From Thuidium tamariscinum (taxonomy: Eukaryota > Streptophyta > Bryopsida > Hypnales > Thuidiaceae), in NCBI GenBank assembly GCA_947034885.2, contig OX344754.2:14092501-14156500 (forward strand): DNA of 64,000 nt, read 5' to 3'. Positions within the stretch are counted from its first letter, which is position 1, and every line of letters starts with the position of its first letter. Under the pieces are notes generated by a model, which was not told the origin of the DNA, made no database searches, and was given only the letters and a program-made list of their open reading frames with translations. This document shows positions 1-13,249 of this stretch, piece after piece. Made by a program: the position numbers and the translations under genes.

Positions 1-3000
1 CTCTTAAATCACTTGGATTTAGAATGATACATGTGAAGGTTATTATATAATCAAATCTATAAAGTGTACATTCACCAATAGATTCTTCACCAAATTGAGG
101 TGTTTATATATCTTTTATTTTACATTCCTAAAGATTTTATTTAGAAAACTAGGGCTCTGCGACTCTCTACGCTACTAGCGATGTACAAAAGAAGGTTTTA
201 GGGTTTAGAATTTAAGTTAGGAGATTGTAGTGATGTAGAATTTTCACAAAGATTTTTTGAAATTTGGATTGGCTATTTGGAAAAATGAACCAACTCATCT
301 TACCATTGCTACTAATTCAATTTGTTTGTTGTTCCAAATCATACATCACATTATGGGGAGTTTGAGCAAAAATAGGAATTCTATAATATTTTTACTCTCA
401 TTTTTCATTAGTCCAATTAGTTTTCTTAAAAAAATCACCTCCATTCTTGATTATTCTTGATTATTCTTGATATTTGTCTTTATGAATTGAAGTAGCTAAA
501 TTGGTTCAAAACCCACAAGTTGTCATTTACGGATTGAAAAGACATTCAAGGCTTCAAATTTAGTTGTAGTGCTTTAAAATTGCATCGTTTTTGGAGTGGC
601 TATATTCCATTATTTCTATTGCATTTTCAAACCAACCCAATGGTTGTAAAATAGACCTCATATTTGGCAATACTAAAAATCCAAAGGTCACTTAAAACAT
701 TGGCTAAGTTAGTTTTGATTTCAAGGTTGTCACTAGAATTTTCACAAAAAAATGTAGAGTATTTACAACTAATAGAAAATATGTAATCGATATCTTTGGC
801 AAATAAAACAAAAAATCACATTCGTAGTTAGTTGTATTATAAAGATTGAAATTTTTTTAAAGGCTCATCCTTTTAGCGGTTAAAGTTTATAGACTTCGCT
901 TGACATGAAAGTCTTGGTCAACTATGAATTTATTATGCTAAAGTTTGGAGGTGCATGTTAACCAACAATTGGTGTTGAACCCTATATTTGTCAATACATC
1001 CCCTTCCCCCTCAAAATCCAACTCCATGGTTGCATAATGAACATATATATGCTACTCATTTTATCTATTTTTAAGCCATAAAGTAATTGAATTCAAAAGG
1101 CATCCTATAATTCTCTCAAATTTTTTATCATTCTATTTGAAGTTGCCACTAAAATGACAAAATGATGTCACCAAAAAAATATATAGTCTACTTTACTACA
1201 CTCAGATTATAGTATTAAGGTACAATCTCTATCTATCAATATAGAATCCCCAAAGTGTACTCAAGAAATTGGTTGGACCAAGAGGTTGTCCCTAGAATTT
1301 GTATAAAAATTCTCAAGGTTTTGGAAAAAAACAAGATCTTATAGAAAAAATTTCACATATAAGAAAAATTAAATTCATACATATTTTAGAATTTTGTAAA
1401 AACACCTCATCTATTGAAGTGGTTGATTTTCAACTTTGGAAACATATTTAAAAAATATTTAGAGTTTTTTAGTCTCTCATCTTGATTCTAAAATGCTTTA
1501 AAGGATGTTATGTGTTATTTGGATGATTTTAGAAACAACTCAAGGATTGGAAAAATTGTATTCTCATTGTGCTCTTTTTAGAGATTTGCTTGAACTCATT
1601 TTCAATGAATGGTGTTGGATATTCTTTTTTAGTAATACTTTTGACTTTCTTATACAAAAAAATGACAAATCCATATATTTTATTAATATCTTATACTCTT
1701 TTCCCTTTATTTGAATTTTGTTCATGGAAATGACCGTCTTGAATTTGTGTCCACCTATCAAAATAAATTCATATTAAAGTGAGTTTTTTCATCCAATTTC
1801 ATATTTTGGTCGATTCATAAATTTGAATATTTAAAATCAGTTTGAACCTTGAGCATATAACCATGAACTTCAATTTTTAAAATTTAGAATGACAAAGTAA
1901 AAAAGATTACACCATAATGTTCCACATTGCAATGTAAGCCTATTAAATAATTTTTAATTTTCTTAGAATATATTGCAATTGATATGAATTAATTCACCTT
2001 TCTAAAAAATAAATACAAGAAATTATGGTCATAGATAGTTTCAAAAGGTTTAAGTTTGAAAAGTTTATTGATGTAAGGTTAAAAGTCTCTAGACTTCATT
2101 TGGCATGGAATTATGAGCAACTATAAACTTATTATGGTGAATTTGGGAGGGGTACCAAGAGGAAGTATCAATAAAAACTTGATTACCAATAGAAATTCAA
2201 CGCTTCTAACACTCCAATACAAGACAAATCCACCTTCACAAGTCAAAATAATTTGTATACAATAAAAATTGAAAAAGGATAAAATATATGTTTTTTTGAA
2301 ACCTTAAAATGCATTATAAGATTTTGAAATCTTAGGGGGATACCATCGATGTAGGAGAAAGAGTTGTGAGGTAAAATAATAGGATCATTTTAATTTCTTA
2401 AAGGAAATTTTTTTACTTTTGTTAGATCTACCATAGCATTAATAATATGTTCTAGTTAAGTTTATATATACATAAAATAGGGTGGTGAGAAATTTCCACC
2501 TTTTCGGAACTCTTTCATTATTGCAATTTGTAGTTGAAGAATAGTAGACATTTGCAACCTATTGCTTTTGATTTTAGCATATTAGATATGTGTATTAGAA
2601 GGCATGGACATAATGTGATGTGAAAAGGTAGAAACTTTGAATTTGTAGGTTTTAGAATTTATGATAGGCTAGGACTAAAAATACTTGTATTTGTTTACAA
2701 AACTTCTATATAAAATTTCTCTCTTTGTTTCTCTATTTGAATGTATTTGAATGTCCTCTTCTTCCTTGAAATTGATAATAGAGTAGGATTCCATGCCATC
2801 GCTCAATGCTTTTGTATTCTAGAGTTTGTTTTCTTATCAATGGTATAATGTATATGTAGCTTTTGTTTTTGATGCCTCTTTGAGTAGTATGCAAATAGTA
2901 TTGTAATCCTAGATCAAATGAATTACACCATTGTTCACAATTTTGCTATTGCAGTATATCATCAATCTTTTTAGTATTCCATAGCTCTTAAATATATAAA

Positions 3001-5559
3001 AAATAAGGTGCTAAAAATTAGTCTTTCCAAGAATTTATGAAAAAATAGGGTGATATATATATAAAGGTAGATTTTCATTTACAAATAGGGAGGAAAAATA
3101 TTAGAAGGAGATTAATACCACTTTATTAATATCCCATCATTGCATATTGCTACCAAACATAAAGGAAGGTGACCCCATGTGAGTTTCAAATTAAAAGTTG
3201 AATTTTTTAAAAATAAAGTAGAATTCTATAATAGAATAAATTAAAAAAATAAAATTATTCCAATTGTAAAAATGTATGTTGAAAAATTAAAAAATTAGCA
3301 CAATTTTACTTATCAATTAAATTTTTTAACTAAATATATACAATGCATTGTAACAAAGTACTTTTTAAGTGTAAATTTTCTAATTTCAAATTTAGTATAC
3401 ATTTGTCATGGACATTTTTCAATTTTTTCAAAACATACTTGAATGATTATTTTTAGGTACCTAAAAAATAGTAGTAAGTTCCCTTACTTTGTAGTTGGAT
3501 GAAGAATAATTCAACTAACAAACTAGAAGAATAAATCTTGTTTGTGCATCTATATAAATAGGGTTTCTCTATTTATGTGTCAACAATTAATTAGCTAGGC
3601 ATTGCAATTGTATATGTTGTTTGCCTTTCCATACTTTTTTTGAATTGTCTCTTTTTCCATTGCACTTGCGTCAACTCAACAACTGTACTTTGGAGTCCTA
3701 GATGACTCAATATCAATGTAGAAGTTGTTGATGCAATGGCAAAAGGTAAAACAAGTGGTTTCAAAGAGTGTGAAGGTACTTAGAAGGTATAACAAAAACA
3801 TCAATTCTTGTTATAAAAAAGTCAAGAAGCATTGCGCTTGGGAAGGTCACTTGGACAATGTCAGTAGCATTGGAGAAAATTTCTACTACTACTTTGGGAC
3901 CCACACAAAATTTAAATTGTTGTGCCTCTTTATAGGCCAAATTGAAGATGTTCTTATTATATTAATCTTGATCAAATGTAACAAATAACTTTTGTCAGTT
4001 TTCATCTGTCATCTTTAATCCATTAAGGTTGGTGGTTGAATTTTTGGGTGGATAAAATATTTTCTAACCCCAAGCTAAAGATGGAAAAAAAATACCATAT
4101 TGTCATGCATTCCAAAGATCTAAGATTCATTCTAATGAAATTGGCATGAATACTCAAGCCTCTATAGTAAATTATTGGAGATTGAAGTTCCTCTTGTTGG
4201 AAGATTTTTGTATTTAAAGCCCATATTTGGTTAGTTTTCTCAACTGCTAAACTACATGCTAGCACAAATTGTTGTAATTCTTATCCCAATGCATACAATT
4301 CCCTATTCTCCATCCATTCTCTTTTTTATGTATCCAAATTTGTTGTGAAACTTTGGCTACCAATGAAAATGTCTCAATATCAACCAAAAAGTGGTTGATT
4401 GGTCATTAATGGATTAATTAGTCAAGAACTCACTTATCATACTAGTTTAACAAAATACATTGTACAAACCAATAGAATAATAACAAATATTTTGGCATTT
4501 GAAACAAACTCACTATTTTTTACTATAGATTTCAAATTGAATACTTTCTTCAACGCTTATAGTAATAGAAACATAAAAATGGAATATTGGGAATGAAGAT
4601 GGAAATAAGTATATCAAACCAAATTTTTACACAAGGAAAATGAAATCATTTATCTACACAAACATAATAATAAATTATCTATTATTCCTATTGGAAAAAT
4701 CACCATTTTTCTCTGTTGGTGTTTAAATGAAGATTTTGTCATTTACATTTATGGTTAAATTTTAATTACCACATTAAAAAATTAAATATGTTATTTTTAC
4801 TAACAAAACTACATTCACAAATACAAGTAGTTGGACAACTCATATTTTTTTATCTTTATCAAAGATCAGGTCAAAGATAAAGATTCAATTATTCTACTAG
4901 AAGAATGGAATCTTTTACTAATGTTTCAAATTATTAGTTGAATCATGACATGTAGAGTAATTTAGGCAACTTCTTTAGTTCTCTTTTTCAAAATAGATCT
5001 CAATGTGAAAAATGATCATGGTAGGAGGTTTCATTAGATTCAAATGCCCAATAATTGAATGAATTTTTGTTTTTATTGATAGCTAAAGTGAATTTCCACA
5101 ATGCCTATATAGAAAACAATCAAATAAAATTTTAAAATTCTTTAGGAAAACCTTATCAATTAATCTTGGTTGCTCAAGTACTAAATGAACTCAAGATTGT
5201 CATGAGTGCAAAAAAAATTTGTTTGAGTCAATTCTAAAGATTTCAAGGCTAATTCTATAAGAATATCATGAAAATTTTATGTACAATGGTTAATACATAT
5301 TCAATGTCTTGATCTAATTCATACACCTAGCTTGAATAATCTCAACTTTTATGCATATATGAATTTCAACTCAAAATATGCGTAAGACATGAGTAGGGCA
5401 ACTTACAATGAATTCAAATAACAATAATGCATACACCATCTAATTAGTATGTCATACCTATTTAAATGACAATGTGTTTATTTATTTATTATTTAATTAT
5501 CATTAACCTTTCGCAACAATTCATATTTTTTCACATAATATTCAAATTACTTTCATGCC
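1..5559. other. AT-rich intergenic DNA without recognisable gene
   Basis: No reading frame here has a recognisable motif and all are short. The only structure seen is a degenerate direct repeat: about 860-965 resembles about 2,045-2,155, both holding versions of 'tagacttc...ggcatg...caacta...aattTattatg'. It is probably old repeat debris. Confidence 0.6.
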
Positions 5560-5602
5560 AACAGTGCTACTATGTGAGCATGAAAGTGTAAGCTGATGTG
5601 AG

Positions 5603-5683
<81 letters not shown>

Positions 5684-5858
5684 TATGTATCATGCAATCA
5701 TTGAAGGTGTTTATAACATAAACACTTATAATATAGGTACTTATAGCATATATACATTATTAATATAGAATGTTACTATAATATAGTCACTTATATCATA
5801 GGCGTGTAGTCTTCTAGGCTCATAGGCTCACATTTTATGCTCATATAATAGCAACCCT
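5558..5858. mobile_element. Decayed Mutator-like MITE interrupted by a TA microsatellite
   Basis: The ends (CCAACAGTGCTACTATGTG on the left and the complement of GGTTGCTATTATATGAGC on the right) and the interior 'aaggtgtttata...cttataatataggtac' match the better-preserved copies at 7,534-8,514 and 42,366-42,607. No clean target-site duplication remains. The (TA)n tract at 5,606-5,679 lies inside it and may have grown from the AT-rich interior. Family assignment rests on the 10-bp duplications of the sister copies. Confidence 0.5.
5606..5679. repeat. (TA)n microsatellite, about 37 units
   Basis: An uninterrupted alternating T-A run of about 74 bases. Such tracts are highly polymorphic and cruciform-prone. 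The length given may reflect assembly limits. Confidence 0.95.
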
Positions 5859-5859
5859 C

Positions 5860-7523
5860 TTTCTACTACTAAGCATAATCTATAACGGTCATATGTTTAC
5901 TATTCTTACATAAAATATCCCATGTTAAATAGTCTCCACTAAATTAAATCAACACAGTCTAATCCATTAGCCTACATCCTCAATATGAAAAACATGATGG
6001 AAGTCTTAACTTCATGTCAAAAATAGGGTGAATGTGAAAAATTAGGCTAGATTACTTTATAGATTCTTCCATTATATTAATTGAGTTGTTGTTATTGATA
6101 TAGGCCATCATGTTTGGAGGATGATCAATAAATTTTGATAAAGTTGAATATTATTAGGTTCTTGATTTAGTTTTAGAATTTCTTAGAATGTGAATTTTTA
6201 AAAGATACTCTTCTTTTCAAATATATTCTATAGTTTAATTTTTTTTAACACCTTTCAATTCAAAAAAATGATTTTAATAGACTGCGAGTTAAAAGGCAAT
6301 CTTTCATTAAAAAAAACTTCTTAAGAAAAGTATATCATGCAAAAGTCTATATACATAATTATTCCATTGTTTAAAATTATATCTAGAGATGATAGAGGAA
6401 ACTAATTCAATATTTTTTTAAGTACATTTTACTTTGAACAATTGAGCCAAAGTATAGCACATGTGCAATGAGAGAGGCTATGCAACCTTGGCATACTAGG
6501 TGCTCAAGGAGCTTACTATGACTTAGTCTATATAGAAATTATATGAATCAAAATGTAGGATTCCTTCAAATAATTGAAGCAAAAAAATTAAAAACTATTT
6601 GTTTTAAGATAAGGTATCAAGAATTCATAACTTTATCAACAATAAAGGTTCCTAACAAGTAATTTTTTTTTGTTGAGTGTTGAAAGTCATATAGGATTTG
6701 TGGTATTTGAAAGAGGGATCAAGAAGCATCTTATACTCATAATTTCAAACACTAGAAGTAACTTCTCTTTAACAAGAACATTCATCTATATGTACCTTTG
6801 TCATATTTATGGTTCTCTTCATTTGCTAGGACAACAAATGGACACCCATACATTCAATTATGACCTTCTAAGTTAACCTCTAAAGGATCAAGAATGTTTG
6901 AGCATAGCTCTTGTTTTCTTGACTAGCTCTTCTAACAAGCAAAAATCCCTAGTTGTATTGAATAATTGTCATGGTTGCCACCATTGAAATGACAAATGAC
7001 TTGTATAGTGTGTTTTTTAAAAAGATATCAATAAAATTGCACACTTTTTTAGAAAATTAGCTCTATTAACAAAATTGATGACATGTATTTGCTTAGGCAG
7101 TACTTTATATATATGCTAAGATTGAAATATTCAATATTGATCCGAAAGCTCTATTTCCTTTTCCATAGTTATATATCATTATGATTTTGATGTGTACTTT
7201 TCTTCAAATCATCTCAAAGTGTGGAAAAAAAATGCCGAAGTGAAGTGATGGCCTAGAGTACACTTAGCGTTCTCAAAAAAGTCATCAAAAGTTGTACACT
7301 TGATCATTTTTTGATTGGATGCATTGAAGGATTAATAAAAAAAAACATCTTAGGTATCTTTATTGTTTATAGATGGCTAGTGAGGTTCCCATTTCAAATT
7401 TTTTATAAATGCAATTGTAGAAGTTTTGCAATAGCCTTTAGTCCTTTAAGGATGTATTAAAAGAGTTTTAGTAGGAGGAACAAAGTCTATAGTTATCATT
7501 ACTATTGTTATTAGCAAATTCCC
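5860..7523. other. AT-rich DNA, nothing recognised
   Basis: No convincing reading frame, hairpin or repeat family was recognised in this stretch. Confidence 0.5.
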
Positions 7524-7533
7524 CCCTTCATGC

Positions 7534-8514
7534 CAACGATGCTAGTGTGTGAGCATGAACATGCAAGCATGTGAGCTTCTAATATGTATATAAGTAAATA
7601 TACTACCACCTTTGAAAGTGTTTAAAGAAAATATACTTATGGTGATTGCAAGAAACAATTGTCCTTTTTTTTTTGTCCCCTTGACCTTTAGGAGGTATTT
7701 TTTTGGTCATAACTTTTGCATCTTTTGTCATTTGACTTAAAACTTGAAATGAAGGTGCCTACAAAAGTTTTACATTTTTTGTAATTTTTTCAATTTTTTC
7801 AAAATTATTTTACTATTTTTAAATTGCACCCAATTGGATGTCTACTTTGGCCATTTTGGATGGGTGGGTGGGGGGATTAAGTCCTATTTTTGACCCAAAA
7901 ATAAAAAATTTGAGCTGAAAATTGGCATACAAGGACCTCACCTAAAGTTAAACAAGACCATGAAGATATTTTTTGAAAATACTATATAGTTCAACCTCCA
8001 CATGTTGTCAAAGTGGATGACTTTGCGCAAGTGTGGAGAATAAAATTTATTTTTTCCAAAGATGAAATTTGTTGTAAAATAAAGACCTTTACTTGGAGAA
8101 AAAATGGATTTTTTTATTTTCATTTTTTGAATTTTTTACTATTTTTGCCAAATTAGTGAAAAAAAAACTATTTTCATTGTATTTTCTATTGCCTATAACA
8201 TTTAGAGAAAAATTTTCTTAGGTCTGAATTTCAAGAGACATAATATTCTCATTGCTCTTCAAACTATATATATTTTTTCAATTTAAGAAAAAATTATTCC
8301 AAAAGTCACAGGACTCACAAGACTCACTGATTTTGAGCCATTTTGAGACAAAACCGGTAAGTGTTTCTTGCAACGACCCCTATAATATAGGTACCTATAG
8401 TATAAATATACTCTTATCATAGAAGGTTTCTATAGTATAAGCACCTATACTATAGGTGCATCATCTTTGAGGCTCATAAGCTCACACTGCTATATTCACA
8501 TACTAGCAACCATG
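7534..8514. mobile_element. Mutator-like MITE with 10-bp target duplication, carrying a nested element
   Basis: The element runs from CAACGATGCTAG to the matching right end (reverse complement CATGGTTGCTAG). It is bracketed by the perfect 10-bp direct repeat CCCTTCATGC at 7,524-7,533 and 8,515-8,524. A 9-11-bp duplication is typical of Mutator-like elements, so that assignment is inferred. With the nested insertion (7,641-8,380) and its duplicated TAT removed, the element is about 240 bp, close to the 242-bp copy at 42,366. No transposase is present. Confidence 0.75.
7641..8380. mobile_element. GGTGATTGCAAGAAACA-type non-autonomous element (nested)
   Basis: About 740 bp with inverted ends GGTGATTGCAAGAAACAAT and, on the right, the complement of GTCGTTGCAAGAAACACTTAC. 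It sits inside the MITE at 7,534-8,514. Compared with the uninterrupted relative at 42,366-42,607 ('tacttataatatagg'), the insertion has duplicated TAT (7,638-7,640 and 8,381-8,383). A 3-bp duplication is compatible with PIF/Harbinger-type elements, but no transposase is present and the superfamily is not proven. Interior matches (for example 'cataacttttgcatcttttg') link it to the copies at 16,731 and 29,836. Confidence 0.7.
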
Positions 8515-8524
8515 CCCTTCATGC

Positions 8525-8859
8525 TACTTCTTCACATTGCCTACTTGCCACAATCACCCTTCCTACTTTAGAATCATATGTATAAGAGGATTTTTCAGGC
8601 TGTTAAGAATCAGTTTTAGTCTTGTTCCCTAAATGGTAAACCAATTATTGTTAGTTAGATTTTTTTTTTAAGTTTAATAAATAATTAATTAATTAAAAAA
8701 ATTAAAATTTATTTTAAGAAAAATTAAGTTTTTGAAAACAAGATTAAAATATTAATTAAATATTATTATCTAATGTAGCAATCTCTTGGCTACATCAAAT
8801 TGTTTGTGTGGCAAATTTCAACAAGTTTCTTCAGAGTCACAATAGTCTAAACTACCTAA
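8525..8859. other. AT-rich DNA, nothing recognised
   Basis: A short AT-rich stretch between the MITE and the inverted duplication. Nothing was recognised in it. Confidence 0.5.
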
Positions 8860-10745
8860 AAATCCTTTTATGCACACATTTTGTGATTGTTCGTGTTTGA
8901 GAAAGAGTCAAGATGGTGATCAAATATGAAAATTTGCTATGAGAAGTTGCATTTAACAATGGAATTTTTGAACTTCTAGGAATTTGTCCTAAATTGAACA
9001 AAAAGCCAACACTCTGATAAGTTGTACCAATTTTTTAAAATTGTAATTATACAAATTCAAACTAGACATGTTATAAACCATGTAGGAAAAGAAAATACAA
9101 CAATGCAACTTTTGGATTGAAAAATTATAATTTTTTTTATCATAAGGGTGTTAAAATTGCTAAAGTGATTTGAAGTCTTTTGATCTTCTTTTCACATGTC
9201 AAATTTATTCACTTAAAATAATATGAGGTTAAAGGGTTTAATATGCTTCTCAAAGTCTACTTTAAAAAACATGTAAATGGTTTCCTAATGTGACTTTTTT
9301 TCCAAGATCTAGTATATTTGAGGCTCATTTCTAAGAATCCTAAACACTATAGAAAATCAAGAATGCATTGGACACCCTTGTACAAATTCTTGAATAGAAA
9401 AATCATAATCAATCGTTTTCAAAATCTAATTTCTGATGCTAAAAGTAGGTCTACATGAAAAAAACTTTGAGAATATAAACTATTGAAAATAGAAACTTTG
9501 TTAGGTTTTATTTAACTTCAAAGTATTGCCAATACCAAAATGTGGTGCCTAGGCACTTAGGGCTTAAAACATGTATAGGACCAAAAGTGTCCCATGGATG
9601 ATTTCATTATTCACTATGGAAAGTAACAAAGAACATTGACCTTGGTTATTGATTCAATAATAGGTGCATTTTTGTGACTACCTAGGTCATGCAAGCCATG
9701 TCTTTAAAGAATTAATAGTTTGACAAGGCCAATATAAGGTGCATCATAGTTAATTTTTTGTTTGATATACAAGGTGCATAAATTGACTTATACAACAATT
9801 ACAAAAATTTACATTTATATTGAAAAAGAACAATTACAAAAATTTATGTTTTTTTTAACCACGTATCTTTTGCCATACTAATTAGAGCTTCTCACTTTCT
9901 TAACCTTTGGCCACAAGACACAAGGCTCAATCCTAAGCTCCATAATCAACTTTACTTCCATGTGGTAATGCACATACTTCATATGTATAATGTCATGATT
10001 TGGAGTTTTCATATTGTATTGTGATGTCAAGCCACATTATGATCCATTAAGATTTTGTAAGTCTTAATAATTATAATCCCTAAACTCCAAATTTTTTAGG
10101 ACTTTTTAAAATTATTTTATCGCAAATGAAAGATGAATGGAAAATCAAGTGTATTACTACTATTATAACACATTGGTCTAATTTATGTCATTAAATTTTT
10201 TTTTCTTGATGATATTCTATTCAAATTATTAGAATATTTCCTTATGACAAACTTTTGAGTCACATCATGAGTTATGACATCTTAATGTGGTGATTTGACA
10301 TGACTTGGCAAACCTTAATTGAATAGATGGCTTGAAGAGTCATGATTGGAAGAAGAGAGTCAATAATTGGCTATCAATTCATATCTTAAGATCTTTGGAT
10401 CTAACTAACTTCAAATAATCTTAAATTAATAACAAAGTTTGGATCCTCTTCAAATAGAATTGAACATAATTGAATTGGTAGCTTAGGCAATCATAATTGG
10501 AAGGAAAGGTTCAATAATAGATTATCAATCTATACTTTAGGATTTCTTGAATCTAACTAACTTCAAATAATCTTAGAAGAATAACAAGTTTGTACCCTCT
10601 TGAAAAAAAGAGTTTAGGATGATTGAATAGGTGGCTTGAATAGTCATGATCAGTCAAATAATCTTAAACTAACAACAAAGCTTGTACCCTCACTACCACC
10701 TAAACACCTTAGGGGACCTAAACACCTTAGGGGACCAAAAGTGTC
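8860..10745 (+). repeat. Inverted segmental duplication, copy 1
   Basis: This segment reappears as its reverse complement at about 49,905-52,990. Anchors include the 'tttgagaaagagtca' block (8,898 versus 52,917), the 'cacaaggctcaa...cataatcaac' block (9,918 versus about 51,800) and 'aggggaccaaaagtgtcc' (10,731 versus about 49,930). The copies differ by many substitutions and small indels, so the event is old. This copy lacks the two insertions present in copy 2 and keeps their empty target sites: the ATTGGAAG octamer at 10,345-10,352 and TTAG at 10,573-10,576. Limits are approximate. Confidence 0.8.
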
Positions 10746-11680
10746 CTCACATAGTTTCAAGTCCAACTCAAAGTGCTATGACTTTTTCATCTAATGTTTG
10801 ATTTTTTTTCTAAATTGTTGAAAAAGTTGTGCAAATTCTTCTAGTTTTGGTGGTAAAATTTTTAGATCAATCCAAAATTTATTGACTTTTTGGGTGACAA
10901 CAGAAGTTTATAGATTCAATTTGAAATTTCCAAACTACATTTGATGGCTGCAACTTTGGAGGCTTATATTTCCTTCATCCAATGTTTGTTTTTAAAAAAA
11001 TTGGTATTTTTTTTCCTTGAAGTCTAGTTATTGTGCTAAAATTTAATATCAATCCAACTAGTTTTGATTATTTGGGAGCTATTCAAAGTCCAAAATCCCA
11101 ACATTTTTTATTACAATCAATTTTCATGATTTGTTTCTTTCTTCATACAATGACCAATTGTAAGAATTTTTTTGGAAAAGTTGTGCACACAAGTCAAGTT
11201 TGTGTGGTAAAATTTCATATCAATACAAGAAGTTAAGAGTAACTAAGAAGAATTTTAGTAGAACAAGGTTCAGCTCTAGATGTATTTTTTGTGACTTTCT
11301 CTGCTATTTTTTGACAATTCAAAATCATTTTGTAGATAGAATGAGTCAATTGAATGATATTTCTTCACCAATGTGTTTTTATGTTGGTTTTGAATCACTT
11401 TATAGTTTAGAATTTTTTTCATTTGAATAGTTATAGAAGTCGAAATTCACCTCCAATTGTGTTTTTAGAAAAATTTCAACATCTTTTTTAAATAACTAAA
11501 ATATTATAATGTTATCTATGATTCCAAATGACTCTAAATTTGATTTTCATCATTGACAACATATACACTATAAGATTGTATGGTTGAGATTACTATACCT
11601 TAGTCACATTTGGACTTATATTACTTTGAAAGCAATAATGTTTTCAAAACTCAAAAATAATCTAGGCCTTTAGGGGTTAA
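10746..11680. mobile_element. Probable decayed TTAA-type element interrupting the satellite
   Basis: This insert of about 930 bp has the length of the TTAA family in this window and ends in CCTTTAGGGGTTAA (TTAA at 11,677-11,680). The left end is not a clean TTAACCCC and its boundary is uncertain. The interior is AT-rich with only short reading frames. Confidence 0.4.
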
Positions 11681-12180
11681 AGAGAGTTGAGGGTAAATGA
11701 ATAGGTGGCTTGAGTAGTCACAATTGGAAGAAAAGATTCAATATAGATTATCAATCTATTCTTTATGATCTCTAGATTGAACTAACTTCAAATAATCTTG
11801 GACTAACAAGAAAGCTTGTAACTTCATAACAGAGGATTGAAAGTAAGTGAATTGGTGGCTTAGACATGGCATGATTGAATAGAAAGGTGCAATAAGAAAA
11901 TATCAATTCATACCTTATGATCTTATGTTGTAACTTCCATCAGAGAATTTTAGACTCACAACAAAGTTAGTACCTTTCTAGAAGAGAGCTAAAGATAACT
12001 AAATAAGTGGCTTAGATGGTTGTGATTGGAGGAAAAGGATCTTATAATCTTAACTCACATCAGTTAAATATGGATCCAAATAAAGTGTATATCTTCATAA
12101 AAGAAAGTTGAAGACAAATAAATGGCTTGGGTAGCTATGATTGAAAGGAAAAGCTTCAATAATAGAATATCGATCCATAT

Positions 12181-13180
12181 CTTGTGATCTTGTGATCTAA
12201 CTCACATTGAATAATTTTGGACTCACGACAAAGTTTGTACCCTCTTGAAAGAGAGTTGACAGTAACTGAATGGGTGGCTTTCGTGGTCACGATTGAAGGA
12301 GAAAGATTTGGGGATTTTTTCTCATATCAAATCGATTTGAACCTACAATGGCTTGGGCGGTAGTGAACTCATGATTGAAGGAGAAGGTTCAATATTGGAA
12401 TATAATCCATAGCTTGTGATCTTGTGATCTAACTCATATGGAATAATTTTGGACTCACAACAAAGTTTGTACCCTCTTGAAAGAGAGTTGACAGTAACTG
12501 AATGGGTGGCTTTCGTGGTCACGATTGAAGGAGAAAGATTTGGGGATTTTTTCTCATATCAAATCAATTTGAACCTACAATGGCTTGGGCGGTAGTGAAC
12601 TCATGATTGAAGGAGAAGGTTCAATACTGGAATATAATCCATAGCTTGTGATCTTGTGATCTAACTCACATGGAATAATTTTGGACTCACGCCAAAATTT
12701 GTACCCTCTTGAAAGAAAGTTGACAGTAACTGAATGGGTAGCTTTCGTGGTCACGATTGAAGGAGAAGGATTTGGGGATTTTTACTCATATCAAATTGAT
12801 TAGAACCTACAATGGCTTGGGCGGTAGTGAACTCATGATTGAAGGAGAAGGTTCAATACTGGAATATAATCTATAGCTTGTGATCTTGCGATCTAACTCA
12901 CATGGAATAATTTTGGACTCACGACAAAGTTTGTACCCTCTTGAAAGAGTTGACAGTAATTGAATGGGTGGTTTTCATCGTCACGATTGAAGAAGGATTT
13001 GGAAATTTTTACTCACATCAAATCGATTTGAACCTACAATGGCTTGGGCGGTAGTGAACTCACAATTGAAGGAGAAGGTTCAATACTAGAATATAATCTA
13101 TAGCTTGTGATCTTGTAATCTAACTCACATCAAATAATTTTGGATCCACAACAAAGTTTGTGCTATCTTAGAAGAGAGTT
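12181..13180. repeat. Higher-order tandem array, ~230-bp unit, four to five copies
   Basis: The anchor TTGACAGTAA(C/T)TGAATGGGT recurs at 12,255, 12,488, 12,720 and 12,950, with a decayed form at 13,179 (spacing 229-233 bp). Each unit joins a full ~150-bp ancestral unit to a partial second one ('atggcttgggcggtagtgaac'). Units are nearly identical in the middle and decayed at the edges, as expected of unequal exchange. Confidence 0.9.
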
Positions 13181-13249
13181 GACAATATTTGAATATGTAG
13201 CTTAGGTGGTCATAATCAATAGAAGATGCTCGGCAAGATCTACCTCAAG

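Noticed and set aside
5606-5679. Could the TA tract or other AT repeats be a CRISPR-like or origin structure?
   Set aside because: It is a plain dinucleotide microsatellite inside a MITE, with no spacers or initiator motifs.
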